Shown here in pieces: positions 1 through 13,938 of a stretch of 64,000 nt of DNA. Each line of letters starts with the position of its first letter. Position 1 is the stretch's first letter. Origin of the DNA: Calycina herbarum (Eukaryota > Ascomycota > Leotiomycetes > Helotiales > Pezizellaceae); NCBI GenBank assembly GCA_001414485.1, contig LLEY01000002.1, forward strand, positions 496,001 to 560,000. The letters are read 5' to 3'. The notes under the pieces are model-generated. The model saw only the letters and a list, made by a program, of their open reading frames with translations, had not been told where the DNA came from and did no database searches. Position numbers and translations under genes: made by a program.

Positions 1-1587
1 ATCGAATAAGTTAGTTAGCTTAGCTTTTTAAATCTACTAAAGTAGGAGGTAAAATTTAGTATTTCAACGTAGATAGAAAAGCATTTCTCGTAGAGCTATC
101 TAAAGGTTAAGAGGTATTAGTGTTTATTCTTAAGAGGAGAGGTTATTAAGATACTAAACTTTAGAGTATATAGGTAAAGAAGATTAGACCAGGTTAAGTA
201 GAGGAGGATATAAGACTATTTACTAGTAGTAGATAGAGTATTCTAGGTAGAAGTTTTATCTCTCTTCTTAGTATTATAACTAGAATAGTTATATTTGTCT
301 CGGTGTTACTAGAAAAGCTAAGAAGGCTACTACCTCTATATTTATTTATAACTTTAAGATACTAGTCTTTATATATTAAGAATACTATCTTAAGAAATTC
401 GTTCAGCTGATTTGTTTCTATAGTCTTTGTTAATATATTACCGCCTATTAAATAAGATATACTTAATACTCTCTTCTATAATTTCAGTATCTTCTACTAC
501 TTGTTTTCTCTTTAAAATAGCCTACTCTGATTTATTATTATATTAACTATTATTAGCTAGAAGGACGCTAATTCTTTTTCTATACGCTATATAGTTCTTA
601 ATTACTAAGGAGAATAAATATATTTCTTTAGTACATAGTAGCGTTATACCTGATTTAATTTTAAAATAGTTCTTATTAGGCTTTCTTAAGAATTCGTCGA
701 GTTCTTTAGTATAGGCTAGGATATACTCTACTATCTAAATATCGTAGATAAAGGTTATTAAAGCGTTAAAAGAACTCTGTTATATTTTTATAATACCTGT
801 TCTTTCTATTCTAAGTAATATAAATAAGAGAGAAAGGCTATTAAGTATTATAATTCGTTTAATCCTATCTTCGTATATACTACCTTAATTAATAACTAGG
901 ATATAAATGATTCTATTAAAGGCTTTCTAGTTATATTTTCTAGATATAAGAAATTAAATTACTATCGCTTAAAGCGCTTTAAGCTTAACCGCTATATTTC
1001 TAGGAGCCGCCTATATATATACTAGAAGCTTATTCGCTTACTATGAAATCTCTCTACTAAGCTTTAAGATTACGTTGATTTCGTCAAACTTAAGACTATC
1101 GAGGTTAAAATTAATAAGATGTAATTTTTCATAGTATTTTATAATTGTTTCAAGTACCTCTTTCTATATTATATCTTAAGGAAGATAAAGGTTAGATTAT
1201 TATTCTATAAAAGTAAAGTTCTTAAGAAAGAGTTATAGATTAACTATTTAGAGCTCTTAAAGATAGAGGATATTTACTCTGTTTTTAATAGTATAAAGAA
1301 GAGATAAAAATAGCTTTAATACTTATATACTATTTTCTAAAATGTCTGCTTTCGCTTAGCTATACTAATATACTCAAAGGAAATACGCTAAGAAAATCAA
1401 TTATAGACTAGACTATATATATAAATTAAGTAGTTTAATTATAACAAGCTAGTAGAATATAAAAGGCAGTCTAGGTTATACTAAATATAATATTATCTAT
1501 TCAGCGAGTAAAAGTAATAAGAAAAAGTTAACTTTGAATTTATATAGCTTAGTATTTCTAGAGAAAGGCTTTTTCTAAGGAATTATT

Positions 1588-1632
1588 TAATCTTTAAGAA
1601 TCTAATCTTTAAGAATCTAATCTTTAAGAATC
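1588..1632. repeat. Three perfect 15-bp tandem copies
   Basis: The unit TAATCTTTAAGAATC occurs three times without mismatch at 1588-1602, 1603-1617 and 1618-1632. Identical copies inside otherwise heavily mutated DNA suggest that the expansion happened after RIP had acted. Confidence 0.85.
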
Positions 1633-2344
1633 CTAATACGATTTAACTTTCTATATTATACGTCTTAAGATAACTCTTCTTATAACCCCTTAGTTAATCT
1701 CGTTATATAAGAATACCTATATCTACTTAAATCGCGAGAATTTATTAATTAAGTTTTAAGTAGTAATACTCTATTACTTTTTACTCGTTTCTATTTAGAA
1801 TTATACTTAGGAATTCGCTCTAGTTTTAGATTATCTATAAGACCTTTGAAAAATTAATATTATCTCTAGGAGATTTATTACTAAGAAATCCTATTATTTC
1901 TATAGTAGGATACTTAAGAGTAAAAGAGCTAATTATAATTAAGATAATATTAAAAAAGTAGAATAGTAACTATACGAATATTTATATATCTACCTTGATT
2001 TATACGATAAAACGAGTCTTTAGAGGTTTATAACACTCGGTACTAAGATATAAGTTTAGTTCTTTACAAAGATAGATAACTGTTTAACTATATATTTTCT
2101 ATAAACTACGGCTACCTATACCGATTTACTATATATTAATACTAATATACGAGATATAAAGGATTTAGAAGCAGCTTCCTAATATATTAAGAAAACCTCT
2201 TAGCTAGATAAAAACACTAGAGGTGTATTACCAGATATACCTATATAACCTTCTAGTTCGAATCCGTTTTCTAGGTCGACTATACTAGCTCTTATATTAA
2301 CCTTATACACTTCTAATATTCTACTACCTACGACTACCTAAGTA

Positions 2345-2698
2345 TCGACTTCAACTTCTAACCCGCCTCCTATATATACTTACAGCGTTCTACTAGCTAC
2401 AACTGCCTAAGCATCGACTTCAACTTCTAACCTATCTCCTTCTATATACACTTCTAATGTTCCGTCTACTACGACTACCTAAGAATCTACTTTAATTTCT
2501 CACCCGTCTACTTCTATATATACTTATAGCGTTCCACCAGCTACAACTACCTAAGCATCGACTTTAACTTCTAACCCGCCTCCTATATACATTTACAGCG
2601 TTCTACTAGCTACGACTGCCTAAGTATCGACTTTAACTTCTAACCCGTCTCCTTCTATATACACTTATAAAGTTCTATTAGCTACAGCTGTCTAAGTA
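2345..2698 (+). repeat. Coding minisatellite, five units of 69/72 bp
   Basis: Five tandem units start at 2345, 2414, 2486, 2558 and 2627, with lengths 69, 72, 72, 69 and 72 bp. All lengths are multiples of three. In one frame each unit reads roughly STSTSNPPP followed by a Ser/Val/Ala/Thr stretch and a TAA that most simply was CAA (Gln). The unit is therefore a 23-24-residue Pro/Thr/Ser-rich repeat of a protein now destroyed by RIP. Downstream (2,700-2,900) the same frame continues with charged sequence (for example NRKGVIDVEIEEGPSKK at about 2,757-2,807). The parent protein is unknown to me; a Pro/Ser-rich linker of a retroelement polyprotein and a cell-surface protein are both possible. Confidence 0.8.
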
Positions 2699-5600
2699 TT
2701 AACTTCAGCTTCTTAAACAACGAAGCTATCTTTTATCCTATTACGTATTATAGCAGATAATAGAAAAGGTGTTATAGACGTGGAAATAGAAGAAGGTCCT
2801 AGTAAGAAGCTTCGTAGTAGAGATTTCAAATAGGATAACGAGCTTAAGCTTTATATATATATCGGTAGAAGTAGTTTAGAGTATAGGTTACCGTTGTTAA
2901 AACCAGATATAAAAGAGAAGAGGCGAGGTTAAGATCTAGGTCTAATTTAATACTTACTATACTAATATCTAAGGTAGGTAATAATACTAATAATTACTCT
3001 ATCTCTATTAGTATTTACTAATCAGTAGTAATAGGATCGGTAGTTAGATAGGAAGTTTTATACGTTTTATTAGTAATAGTTTAGAAGTTTAACTTTTATT
3101 ATAACATGTTTCTGTTATTTTAACATAGTAGGGTTTATTTAGGTATCTATATTATAATAAGAGTTCAAAGCTCTTTCTAGCTTCGAAGTGAATCTATTTT
3201 ATTAAAACGTACTATTAAATAGTTTAATTATCTTATCTAAGGTAGAAAATAGAGTAGCTAAATATAACTTTATAAGACTATTCCGTTTCAGGTTTATAAC
3301 ACTTATAGTTTAAGACCTATCTCGTCTTTCTATATCTAATATATACTCTCCTAGACGTATATTCTTATACTAACCTTCGAGACTAGGAACCTTAGTAGAA
3401 GATAGTTAGTTTCGCTATAAGCTAGTAGTTAGATAAATCTAAGTTATTATTAAGTAAAGCGAGTACTTAGGTAATTAAGTAAAGAGTAACTGTTTTTATA
3501 GTATCTAGCTAACTATATATATAATATAATAAAAAGAATAGACTAGTATAAGGTTAGACTCCTATATTTTAATTAAAACGTATAACACTAGTACTACCTT
3601 AGATTAATACCTTATACTATACTATTTATATATATAGTATATACTTAAATACTAGTAATAGAAATTAGGTTCTATAAATCCTATAGGTTAAGAAAAGGAA
3701 TATAAATATTATTGAATTTTATATTAGTAAACCTAAGACCTACAACTATATTTAAACTTTTATATAAAGAAGGCTAGAAGCTTAAGCTAAATACCTATAA
3801 CTGTGTAAAAACTATAGTTATCTTTATACTACTAAGAGAGCTATATAGATTTATTTATCTTCGTACTTTTCTAACTAGACTTTATAAGACTTTAATACTC
3901 CTGTTAGTCTTTAGATAAACAGACTATCTCTTTTTACTACCTATAAACTATATCTAATAGGTAATAAAAGCTATATAGGTTATAAACCTTATCTCTAGAA
4001 ACATTAGATCTATATTAGCCTAGAGGTTACTAAAGTCTATTTAAATATTTAATTATTATCTCTATATAATAGCTTTCTATATAATAACTTATAATATATT
4101 ATACCTCGTTTAAAAGTATACTATAATAATATAACCTGTCTATTTCCAAAGAAGAGCTAGATATATAATCAGGTTATAGTAATTCGCTAGGCTCTAGAGA
4201 TACCTCTGTTATAATCCCAAAGAATAGAAGCTTCTCTCCTAGTAGAACACTTTCAAAGACAATATAAGAGAGTATACTACTAAGGTATTAAAAACTACAG
4301 CCTAACTCTCTATGTAGACCAAAGGTATATATCTAGTCTTAAGTTGTTCTCAACTATATAAACGTTAGAGACATTCTAGGAAAGGAGATATTTTAAGTAC
4401 TACTAGAACCAGAGGTAGAATAGATATAGAATTATATCGTAGCTATATATTCTTAATTTACTATTAGACAAGTAGACAAAAAAGCTAGATAAAGCTATTT
4501 TATTATCTTAATAGAATTTAATTAAAAATATTAAGAATAGAAGATAGATTATTAGTATAATAAGAATAAATGCTATAGGTAGAACTGTTATAGTAGAAGA
4601 AAGAGAGGCTACGAAGAGAGATATCTAACTTAATAGTTTTAAGTTATAGTAGAGATATTTCCTTATCTTTAAATTAATAGATATAGAAAAGTAGAGAGCT
4701 TAGAGTATCTTATAGTCGAAGAGGCTTATTAATATTCTAGATATAGATATAACCTCTCTAGGTATATAATAAGTCTTATAAATAAAAATAGAATAAATTA
4801 AAATACCTGTTTTTCTAAGCTTAGACTATAAATATTAGAAATCTTCTTAATAATATAAACTTCATAGTTTATAGCTTAATAAGATATCGTAGACAGCTAA
4901 GAATTTAACACTTCTAGAGATTATATACTAAGATTATTAATAGTAATTAAAATTATATCTCTCTTCTAGATAAGTAGCTCTCTAGATTATTCCCGTTTCT
5001 AATACTTTATATTAGTTATTAGGAGTATAACTTTATTACTAGTTAGACTATGTAGCTTCTATATCTATTTATAAGCTACAAAGATTCTCTATAACTATAA
5101 GCTATATACTATTGTTATTATTTCTTACTTTACTTTAGAGAGAAGCTTATATAGCCTTCGTAAGAAGTCGTTCTTATACTCGATTTCGCTCTTAGTCGGT
5201 TTATATAGAATAGGCTAGTAAGCCTCTAAGTCGTCTAAGAACAGTGCTGTTTTCTAAGGTCTAGCCTATAAACTAAATATCTAGATATATCGCAAGTATA
5301 CGCTAGTACGGGTATTAGGATGTTTTAAATAACTAAAGTAATCTAAGTAAAATATTAAACCGCTAGAATATTAAGTAGAATTATAATATAATCTCCTTTA
5401 TCGCTGCTTAGTATTATACGAAAATATTATATACTCTTTAGATACTCTAATAAAAGGGAATTTAAATATTTCAGTCTATTTATAATTGTTATTATTAGTA
5501 CTAGTTACTATAACATAGTTAGTATTATTTTATTAAAGAAGTTAATAAATTAGTATCTAAAGTAACCTTTTCTTATTTATTAAAAGACATAGTACAAATT

Positions 5601-6751
5601 ATATATCTTATACTAGGTCGTATATAGAAAGCAGAGAGTATACTTATTATTACTACTCTAATAAAGCTAGTAGTATACCTTCGTAGTTTTCGTATTAGCT
5701 AAAAGTAAGAAGGTTCTTTAAAGAGAGAGAGTAGAGGTTTTAGTAGGCCTTACCTAGAACTAAAGTAGCTTACGTACTTATAGAGTAACTAGAACCTTTA
5801 ATTCAAGGTGTTTTTTTTAAGTAGCTTATAAAGTTCTAAGACACTATAAACAAATTATTAAGAGGCTCGGAGGCTGATTATAAGCTCGATATCTTCCTTA
5901 CTCGCCAACGTTGTCTTACTAGATAGTAAGTATGATTAGTTAAATATACTTACTAATAAGGAATATAAAAGAATTCTAATAAGGTTCGTTCTATAAAAAC
6001 ACTGGTATAATTAGCTAGCTACGCGTGTAAGGTTTTTAGGAGCTAACCTAATCAGCGATTTATACCCGGTTTTATAATTTATAGGAAGTCTAATATAATA
6101 TACTAGTACTTAGAATATTAATCAGGCTTAGAATACTAGGAAACATACTCCTATTAGCTCTTATAGATATTAGTAGAGTATAAACTATAACTAAGATACG
6201 AAACTACTAATATTTAATCTTACTCGATTATTTCTTAACTACTAACTACTATAATCTATCTAATTATCTAGGTATTATTTTAATATAGTCTTTTACAGAG
6301 TTTACTAACGTTTACTAAGAGTAGTTGAATTTTCAGAGCTTATAGAGGACTTCCGCTTCTTAGTATATAGATTCGTATTAGATACTAGGCTTAATATTAC
6401 AAATCACGAGTTATAAATACACGTAATAAGTGAAGTCTAGGCGGCGGCCTAATAGAATAAATACTATTAGAATAGTTATAGTAAATAAGAATCCTTAGCC
6501 TAGCTAAGAGATCTAGGGATTTCTTATATATATAGTTATATAATAAGAGTAACTATTAACTTTGTCGACTTTATAAAGAACGAAGGTTCTATATAAGACT
6601 AGTATATCTATAATTAAATAGAAGCTTTGTACTTAACTTATTTTACTTAGTTATTAATATCTTTTAGCTTTAACTACTTTATATAAGTAACGAGTTTACC
6701 TCTAAGTAGATAACCTAGCGTATCTGATTATCTTATCTTAGTATAAAATCA

Positions 6752-6850
6752 GTACTAGTATAAAAAATAAGTACTAGTATAAAATAAGTACTAGTATAAA
6801 AAATAAGTACTAGTATAAAATCAGTACTAGTATAAAATAAGTACTAGTAT
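6752..6850. repeat. Six-copy 17/19-bp tandem repeat
   Basis: GTACTAGTAT recurs at 6752, 6771, 6788, 6807, 6824 and 6841, giving spacings of 19, 17, 19, 17 and 17 bp, separated by short A-rich linkers. Each unit contains the palindrome ACTAGT. The two alternating linker lengths suggest duplication of a 36-bp dimer. Confidence 0.85.
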
Positions 6851-9800
6851 AAATTTAGTAAGGAAAACATTTTAATTAATCGAAGCTATTTACAAACTAG
6901 CTAGCGTATAAATCTCCCCCTTTACACTAATCACTCTTCTTATCTTATCTAAACGTTATACTTTTTCTAACTAAGATTAATTTAATTCTAGGCTTAGGAT
7001 TCTTATTAGAAATAGTAGACTAGTAAACTTATAATATATAATAATCTAAAAGATAGATATTTAAACGACTATAAGTATTAATTAAGATATTCTCTTTAAT
7101 AAGTACGATACTTCTAGTAATAGTTAAAAGTACGACTCTATATTATTAGTTTCTTCTATCTCTTTAAAATCGTTTTTAAAAACTTTCCTAATATTAAGAA
7201 CCGTCTATATATAAGTAATAGACAAGCTTATCTTATAATAGTTTACTAACGAATTTACTATACGTATTATATTCTTAATCTATAAAGAGACATTAGTTAT
7301 TAAACGAACCTTCTCTAGCTTCTACTAAAAGCAACTTATCTATCGACTATTAAGGTTATATATTACTAGACGTTTAAGTTCTTTAGTACTATAGACTATC
7401 GACATACTCTCTATATTTCCTAAAAAATTATCCTAGATTATCTTCCTAGTATTATTTTCTAAAGAGTTATAGGAAATTCTAATATAGATTCAGCTCTATA
7501 TAACGTAGTTGAAATCTCTTAACCGATTAGTCGTAAGTAGTATAATATCTTAAAAATACTTAAGCTTACGTAAAAAGACTATAATAAGAGAGTTATATTA
7601 ATAATTTTCAGACTGCTAGTAGAAAAATACATCGGCCTTATTAAGAAGTAGTAAAGCGTTCTAATAGCTAGCTAAATCAAAAATTCCTATTAATTACCTA
7701 TCGAGAGCGGCCGGTTTATAGCTAAGGTTTATAGCAGAGACCTTAAGGTTAGCTTCGGCTAATGCTAGGTGCTCTTATAATACTTACTATTAAAAGAGTC
7801 TTATAAAGGAGTTTAGAGAGTACTTCAGCAGTTATTATCTTCTCTACGCTAGGTAGCCTACTATTACACGTATTAGTATAGTTCTACTTAGACTTAGAAC
7901 TAGTCTACCTACTATAAAAGTATGTTTAAACTACAGCCTTTACTCTTAACAAAGTTATTAAATATATAGGTTTTCTTTTATATTAAGTATTAGATTATAA
8001 GAGCTTAAATAAGCGTCTTTGACTTTAGTAGGATTATAAGTTAGTTGAAAATAGACTTATTTTAATAGATTTCTAAGATATTAGCAACTATAAACTCTAC
8101 TATAAAGAGGTTAGTAAGAGGTATACGAAAAGATAGAAGTATAATACTTATACTATAACTAGTCTTCTAGACTAAAACCTAGTATAGTAGGACTGTATAT
8201 TAGAAGGTCTTCGGTATCTAATCTATTAAGATCTATACTCTTCTTAAGAGTAGATTTATCTAGCTATGTACTAGGATTGTCGTTAACTATTAAATCCTAT
8301 ATATTAATACTCTTAAAGGTCTTAAAGACACTTAGTCTAGTATAGTTAAGATTAACTTCTTAGAATATAACTAGATCTATTATAATCCTACTATTTATAG
8401 AGATTTTAACTATCTTCTCTTTCTTTATCTAAAAAGCTCTCTCTTTATACTCCTAATATAAAACTATAACCAGAGAATAGAATTTCTAGCTATATTCTAT
8501 AAGCTCTTCCTAGACAGTCTCTTATATTAGGTAGTAAAGAAGTAGAAAAGCCTCGAGTATACTAATAGACTTAGATCCGCGGAAACTTAAGATCGCTATC
8601 TAGACTAGAACCTTTCCTAAAACCTTCCTATTAAGTTCGATATAGTTTCCTTTGATATAGAAGTATTCTAACCTATTTATAGTAGTCTCTGCTTTACTAG
8701 ACTTATATCTAATATATCTTAGCTTTTTAGTCCCTTTATATATAGTATAGACTACTTAGGAAGCAAGGATATAGATACACCTGTAATAACTATATAGCCC
8801 TCTATAGTAATAGCGTCTATGTTATTACGTAGTTAGCTTAGGCTCCTGCTTCCCTAGAAGAGGATAATAGCTAGGATAGTTGCTTAGTAATATTTACTAT
8901 TTTATTTACTCGAGGCAGCTCTTAGGATTTAACTACAATTATTTATAATAGGATAGGACGGATTTAGTATAAATAGGAATAGTTATTAGATTAGTATATA
9001 TAGATAGAAGTAGCTTAGCTTATAGTATTTAACTATAGTTATTTATTATAGTTTAAATAGAAAGGATTTTCGTAAGAATAAGAATAGTTATCACTTCTTA
9101 CTTACGATTTTATAACTCAGAAGTTAAGATAGTATCACGTGATCTAGAAGCGAAGTTTATTATAAGTAAGATTTTAGAGTTAATTAGAACTCGCTGTTCC
9201 TAAGTAGTTAAGCTCTCTGATTCGCTTAATTTAGACAGTAGATCTTTACTAAGCTAATATAAAGAGGAGCTAGCTAACTATTCGAATACTTTTAATAGTA
9301 GGTCTCTCTATTAGTAGTTAAATTAGGTGATTTTGCTTTAATTAGCTTACTTAGCAGAATAGTATAATTTAGTTCTATTAGTACTTAACGAAAAATAATC
9401 TCTCCTCTTTACTTCTATTACCTCTCTTCTCTCCTGTTTACTAAGCTATTTACGCTCTACGATATTACTAAACTTAATATAAACCTTCTACCTAGAAAAC
9501 ATACCCGTTACTCTCTCTACTTTCTAACCTAATAGCGAAGTCCTAGTCTTAAATAAACAGTATATAGATAGTAGTAAGTATCGTATCTTTAAGGTAGACT
9601 TTTCAGATAGAGAAAGCTAGTCTATACGTATTCTAATCTATATATAAAGCGATTCCTAAGATACTATTATAAGCGTTCTTCGAGAAGAATAAGATATACT
9701 TTAAGAGATTAGTATAACGGACTTTCCCTAGGCCTTAAAATACTATAGATCTAGCTTTATATTTAAAAACATAGTTGAATACCTGTTTATAGTATTGTCG

Positions 9801-10299
9801 TAGATTAAAGGCTTACCTCTTCTCTAGACTACTAACTACCTACTAAGGCCTGTTTAGAATAAAATCCTTAGTTAAGTCGCTGAGATATAGATGTCTCTTA
9901 TCGAGTATACTAAAGAAAATAGTATATTTAGCTACCTTTCTTTAAGTGTAAATACTTACGTTTATTATAGAGAGAAGCGCTATAGTGTATTTCTTAAGAA
10001 TAATAGATAATAAGTTCTACCGAGTTTATAATAGCTACCTTCTCTTTATAACTAAGCGAGACTATTATAACTAAAAAAGCCTTCTTCTTATAGTGCTTTA
10101 CTCTGAACTAGAGGACACGCTATTCGCTATAGATTATAGCGATCTATTACTACTGAATATAATAATTAACTCTAAATACAACGTTACTAGGTAAGTAGGT
10201 ATAACTCTAGATACGCTTAATTACTAACTATAAAAGTATTATCGATTAGAGATACGCTTTAAAGGTTCCCGTTTAACTAGCTAGTCGCTTTCCTTGCTT

Positions 10300-11880
10300 T
10301 CTTTAGCTCTAGGAGCTTATAATACCTCTAAGCCTAACTTTTTAAGAAGATTGAAAAGCTTATATTACTTTACTTACGTCTTAGTCTTCGTAAGTAGCGT
10401 CTTAGATATTACTTATTTATTTATCTAATAATGTTGATTTTCGCTATTACTTTCTAGAGTTAATAATTAATAAGAGTATATACTGTTTATTAGCAGTTCT
10501 AGAATAGAAGCTTCTCTATCGTAAGCTATACTATAGTTTTAAATATTAACTTCTTAACTAAAGACGAAAACTACTACTTTCTATAAGTAAGATACTTTAC
10601 AGCGTAGATCTCTAAGAACAAGTAAGCTTAATAGCTACTAACTCTTTACTAACTAAAACGTAGTAGATAACTTATCTAATTCAGATAACTACTCTAATAT
10701 ATACTATCTAACTACTAAAGCACTTTCTATAGAGCGATTAATTAATTAAATATATTTGATTAAAAGCTACATTACTAGGTTCTACAGCTTAACTTGATTT
10801 ATAACTTTCCTTATAGTCTTATTATATAGGTTTTCTAGTCTTAAAGCTACGACTATTACCTTTAGCTGATTTATCAGCGGAACCCGAGGCTCTATATTAC
10901 TTTAGTAAACAGGTCGTACTTATAGCTAGCGAATCACAACTATACACCTGAAATACTAATTATAATATATTCCTTAGTATTAGTAGCAAGTAAGCAAAGA
11001 TGCCGCCGATTCCCTAACTAATCTTTAGTCGCTAAATAACGTCTTAAGCCGTAGTCTCTACTACGATTCTTAACCTGTCTCTATATATAAGTCGGCACTC
11101 CTAGTACTAACGCTAACCTACTCTTGCTTAGCTTCCTACTCTTTCTCGATACTATTCGTAGATGTAAGGAATCTAGATTCCTTATAAAAACTAGCGTATA
11201 TTACCTACTATATCCTCTAATCCTTCTTACTACCTTCGACTGTTTTAAACCTAGTAGTAATATAAATCTACTCCTTACCTCTTCTTCTTCTAGTCGATAT
11301 AGCCCTATACTAAGCAAAACGAAACATCTAAAAAGTTAGATAGTAACCCTTAGTACTAAAAGACTAAGGTAAGCTATTCGTCTCTATTACTACGTACTTT
11401 AACTAATTATTAATAGAGAAACGGCTTTAAGGTATTAAGAAGAAACGACTATAGTTATCTTCTTATACTAGCGTACGCCTAGAAGAGATATAATACCTCT
11501 AAGAATAAACTATATCTAAAGACAGGAATACTAAACCCAAGTACTCGCTTCTCTCTCTAACTAGTAAAACTCCTAGCAAAGAGGTATACTACTCTCCTCC
11601 TACTATACTATAAAGCTAACTTAAGTTAAGTTTCTATAGATTAAAGATCAAAAACAAAAACAATTATAAGAAGACGAACTTACTCTCCTCTCTAGTACTA
11701 CTCTCTCTTAAAAGCGACCGCGAAAGTTCTCTCTATAATTTCTTATCAAAGACATAATTAGTAAGAACATAGCTATTAGTAACAGTAGAGAGGAGATTAA
11801 CCTACTTAAATACTAGAGAAGGGAGCTTTATTAGCCTAGGGAATACTTCGAATTAGAGAGTAATATAAATTATCTACTTA
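10300..11880 (+). pseudogene. RIP-decayed Pro/Ser/Thr/Gln-rich ORF relic, unknown
   Basis: If TAA/TAG are read as former Gln codons, one frame stays coherent for much of this interval and gives a low-complexity product rich in Ser, Thr, Pro/Leu (Pro codons mutate to Leu/Ser by C-to-T), Gln and Tyr, becoming Lys/Arg-rich near 11,640-11,700. At least one TGA is present as well. I do not recognise the family. It lies immediately upstream of the DUF7924-like relic on the same strand, so the two could belong to one ancient element or gene pair. The open frame at 11,124-11,339 is a by-product in another frame. A real function cannot be assigned. Confidence 0.25.
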
Positions 11881-13160
11881 TAAGAAAGAAATCTTCTTTA
11901 TCTCTTTATAGTAAATAATCGGAAGCTAGCTCTACTACGCCTAGCTCTACTACACCTAGCGATCAAAAGCTAAGAGAAGCTAAAAGTGCTCTATATTAAA
12001 GCCTGTAATATAGAATCCTACTTAAGACTAAGGGTAGCTTTATACGTAAATCGGATTTAGGTATTATAGATATAAGTAAGACTGTTTACTAGACTCTTCT
12101 TAAAGCTAAGTAAATAGTTCTAGAGAATTCATTGTTTTAAGATAATCTCTTTAATAAGATATATAAAATAATATAAGACAGGAACGAGGCTAAGGTTATT
12201 TAAGATATTGCTTAACTAATCGTTCCTTCTATCTAGTCTCTAGCTATACGTAGTGTCAAACGTCTAAAAACCTTAATCGAAAGTGTTAACAAAAGCTAGA
12301 ACAATTCCATCGCTCTAACCAAGCCTTGTCTATAACCCGACTATGCTATTAGATTCTAGTAAACTATATTTACCAAAGATTAGCTTAAAAAAATCCAGCT
12401 ATATATTAGTAGCTTCTTAGAAATGTCTCTCTTTATAGGTATATACTATATATACTTTCCGTTCCTTATATATAAGGTTAAGTATAGCGCTATAGCGCTT
12501 AATATTATAGACCGATAGAATACTTATAGTATAACAATAGCTATAAGAGGTATTATCGAACTCTTTAGGCTTATAAAACGCGAAAAGAAGCTTTACTAGG
12601 AGATACTCGTCTTCTTAGTCTCGTATAATTACTAGATAGTAAGAATCTACGGTTATTATTCTATATTCGATAATAAAAAGACTACTTTCTACTACTATCT
12701 AATCCGTAAGTTTAGCTTTATAGAACTAGATAGCAAAGAGAAATAGATAGTATATAAATTTACTAAGAATGTTTATAATATATAGATACTAACTTACTTG
12801 AAAAGAATCTATTTAGTTATTAATAACTTATTACTTAATCCGGATTTTAAGATCTTAGAGTAATCCGAGCTAGAGGAATCCAGACTCTTATAGGGGTTAG
12901 AAAGCTACTATCTCTCCGACTAATCAAGTTATAATACTATATCTTTACTAGAGGAAGCTAATAGTTAATTAAGCTGTGTTAGTTCGCGAGACGTTACCTC
13001 TAATACTTTACTATCTTAGAGGATCGATAGAAAAGTATTTAAAAAGCTAAAGAAAAGAGCTCGACCTATAGAGCTATACTAATCTTAAGACGCTAGTTAA
13101 AGATAGGAACGCTCTTAAGGTAATTAGCTGTTTAAGAAAGGAGGTAAATATATAGGCTAG
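11880..13160 (+). pseudogene. RIP-decayed relic of a DUF7924-like fungal protein
   Basis: Reading TAA/TAG as former Gln codons gives a long frame that matches a conserved domain common in fungal genomes, which I know as DUF7924 (name from memory; function unknown). Landmarks are RNEAKVI at about 12,180, a TKP...PDYA stretch near 12,320-12,350, YFPFLIYKVK at about 12,451-12,483, NIIDRQNTYS at about 12,501-12,530, KREKKLYQEILVFLVSYN at about 12,575-12,635, RIYGYYSIFDNKKTTFYYYL at about 12,650-12,705 and EKQIVYKFTKNVYNI at about 12,740-12,785. The order and spacing fit the family. The copy is dead: many stops plus RIP-type replacements. Such proteins are often multicopy in fungi, which would explain why RIP found it. 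Confidence 0.6.
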
Positions 13161-13938
13161 GCGAGGACTAGAGAGCATTTGTTTACTATAGAGGTTTAGG
13201 GAAATCTATATAATATAATAAAGTAAATTAACTAATTTTTATAGTTAACCCCGTAGTTGTTTTTAATTAAAAACATTCCTAGGCCTAGTAAGTAGATAAG
13301 GAACCTCTACCTCTTCTTCCCTTTACCTACTCTGTTCTCCTGTCTAATATAGCTTCTATATCTACTAACCTCTTATAACAGATATTCAAGGAGCTTATAT
13401 TTCAGAAATTATCTAATTCTTCTTATATAATCAGTTGAAAACGCTTACTATTAGAGAGATACGAGAAGAGGTAAGGAAGACCTACTCTTACTAAATTTAG
13501 AACTTACTAGAAATTTTATCAATAGTACGTCTACGTCCTTAGAGACAGACGTTTGATTCTTTGTCTTAAGTATTAAAAATCTATAGAAAGCTCTGTTAGT
13601 ACTAAGGCTATAGTACGACAATATAGAATATAGACTTATATAGAAATAAAAACTTTTTAAGAAACTCTAGTATTATTATCTCTCTAGTGCTATTAACCTC
13701 TGAAAATCTTATACCTATCTTATAACTTCTTAATACTATTCTCTAATAATCCTCTCTAATACTTAGTAGACAACGGCTTAGAGGTAATAGCTTTAACTTC
13801 CGTATCTAATATAGTATATACAACGATAGGTAAGAAGATCTTCTCGAGTCCACGTATAACATATTACTTAGTTTATTCTAACAGATGTTAATAGACAAGT
13901 ACGTACTAAGAGCCGCCTGTCTATCTACGTAAGGAAGC

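Noticed and set aside
11124..11339. 71-codon open frame in RIP block
   Set aside because: It lies in a frame different from the coherent decayed reading and consists of Leu/Ser-rich sequence expected by chance in CT-rich RIP DNA.
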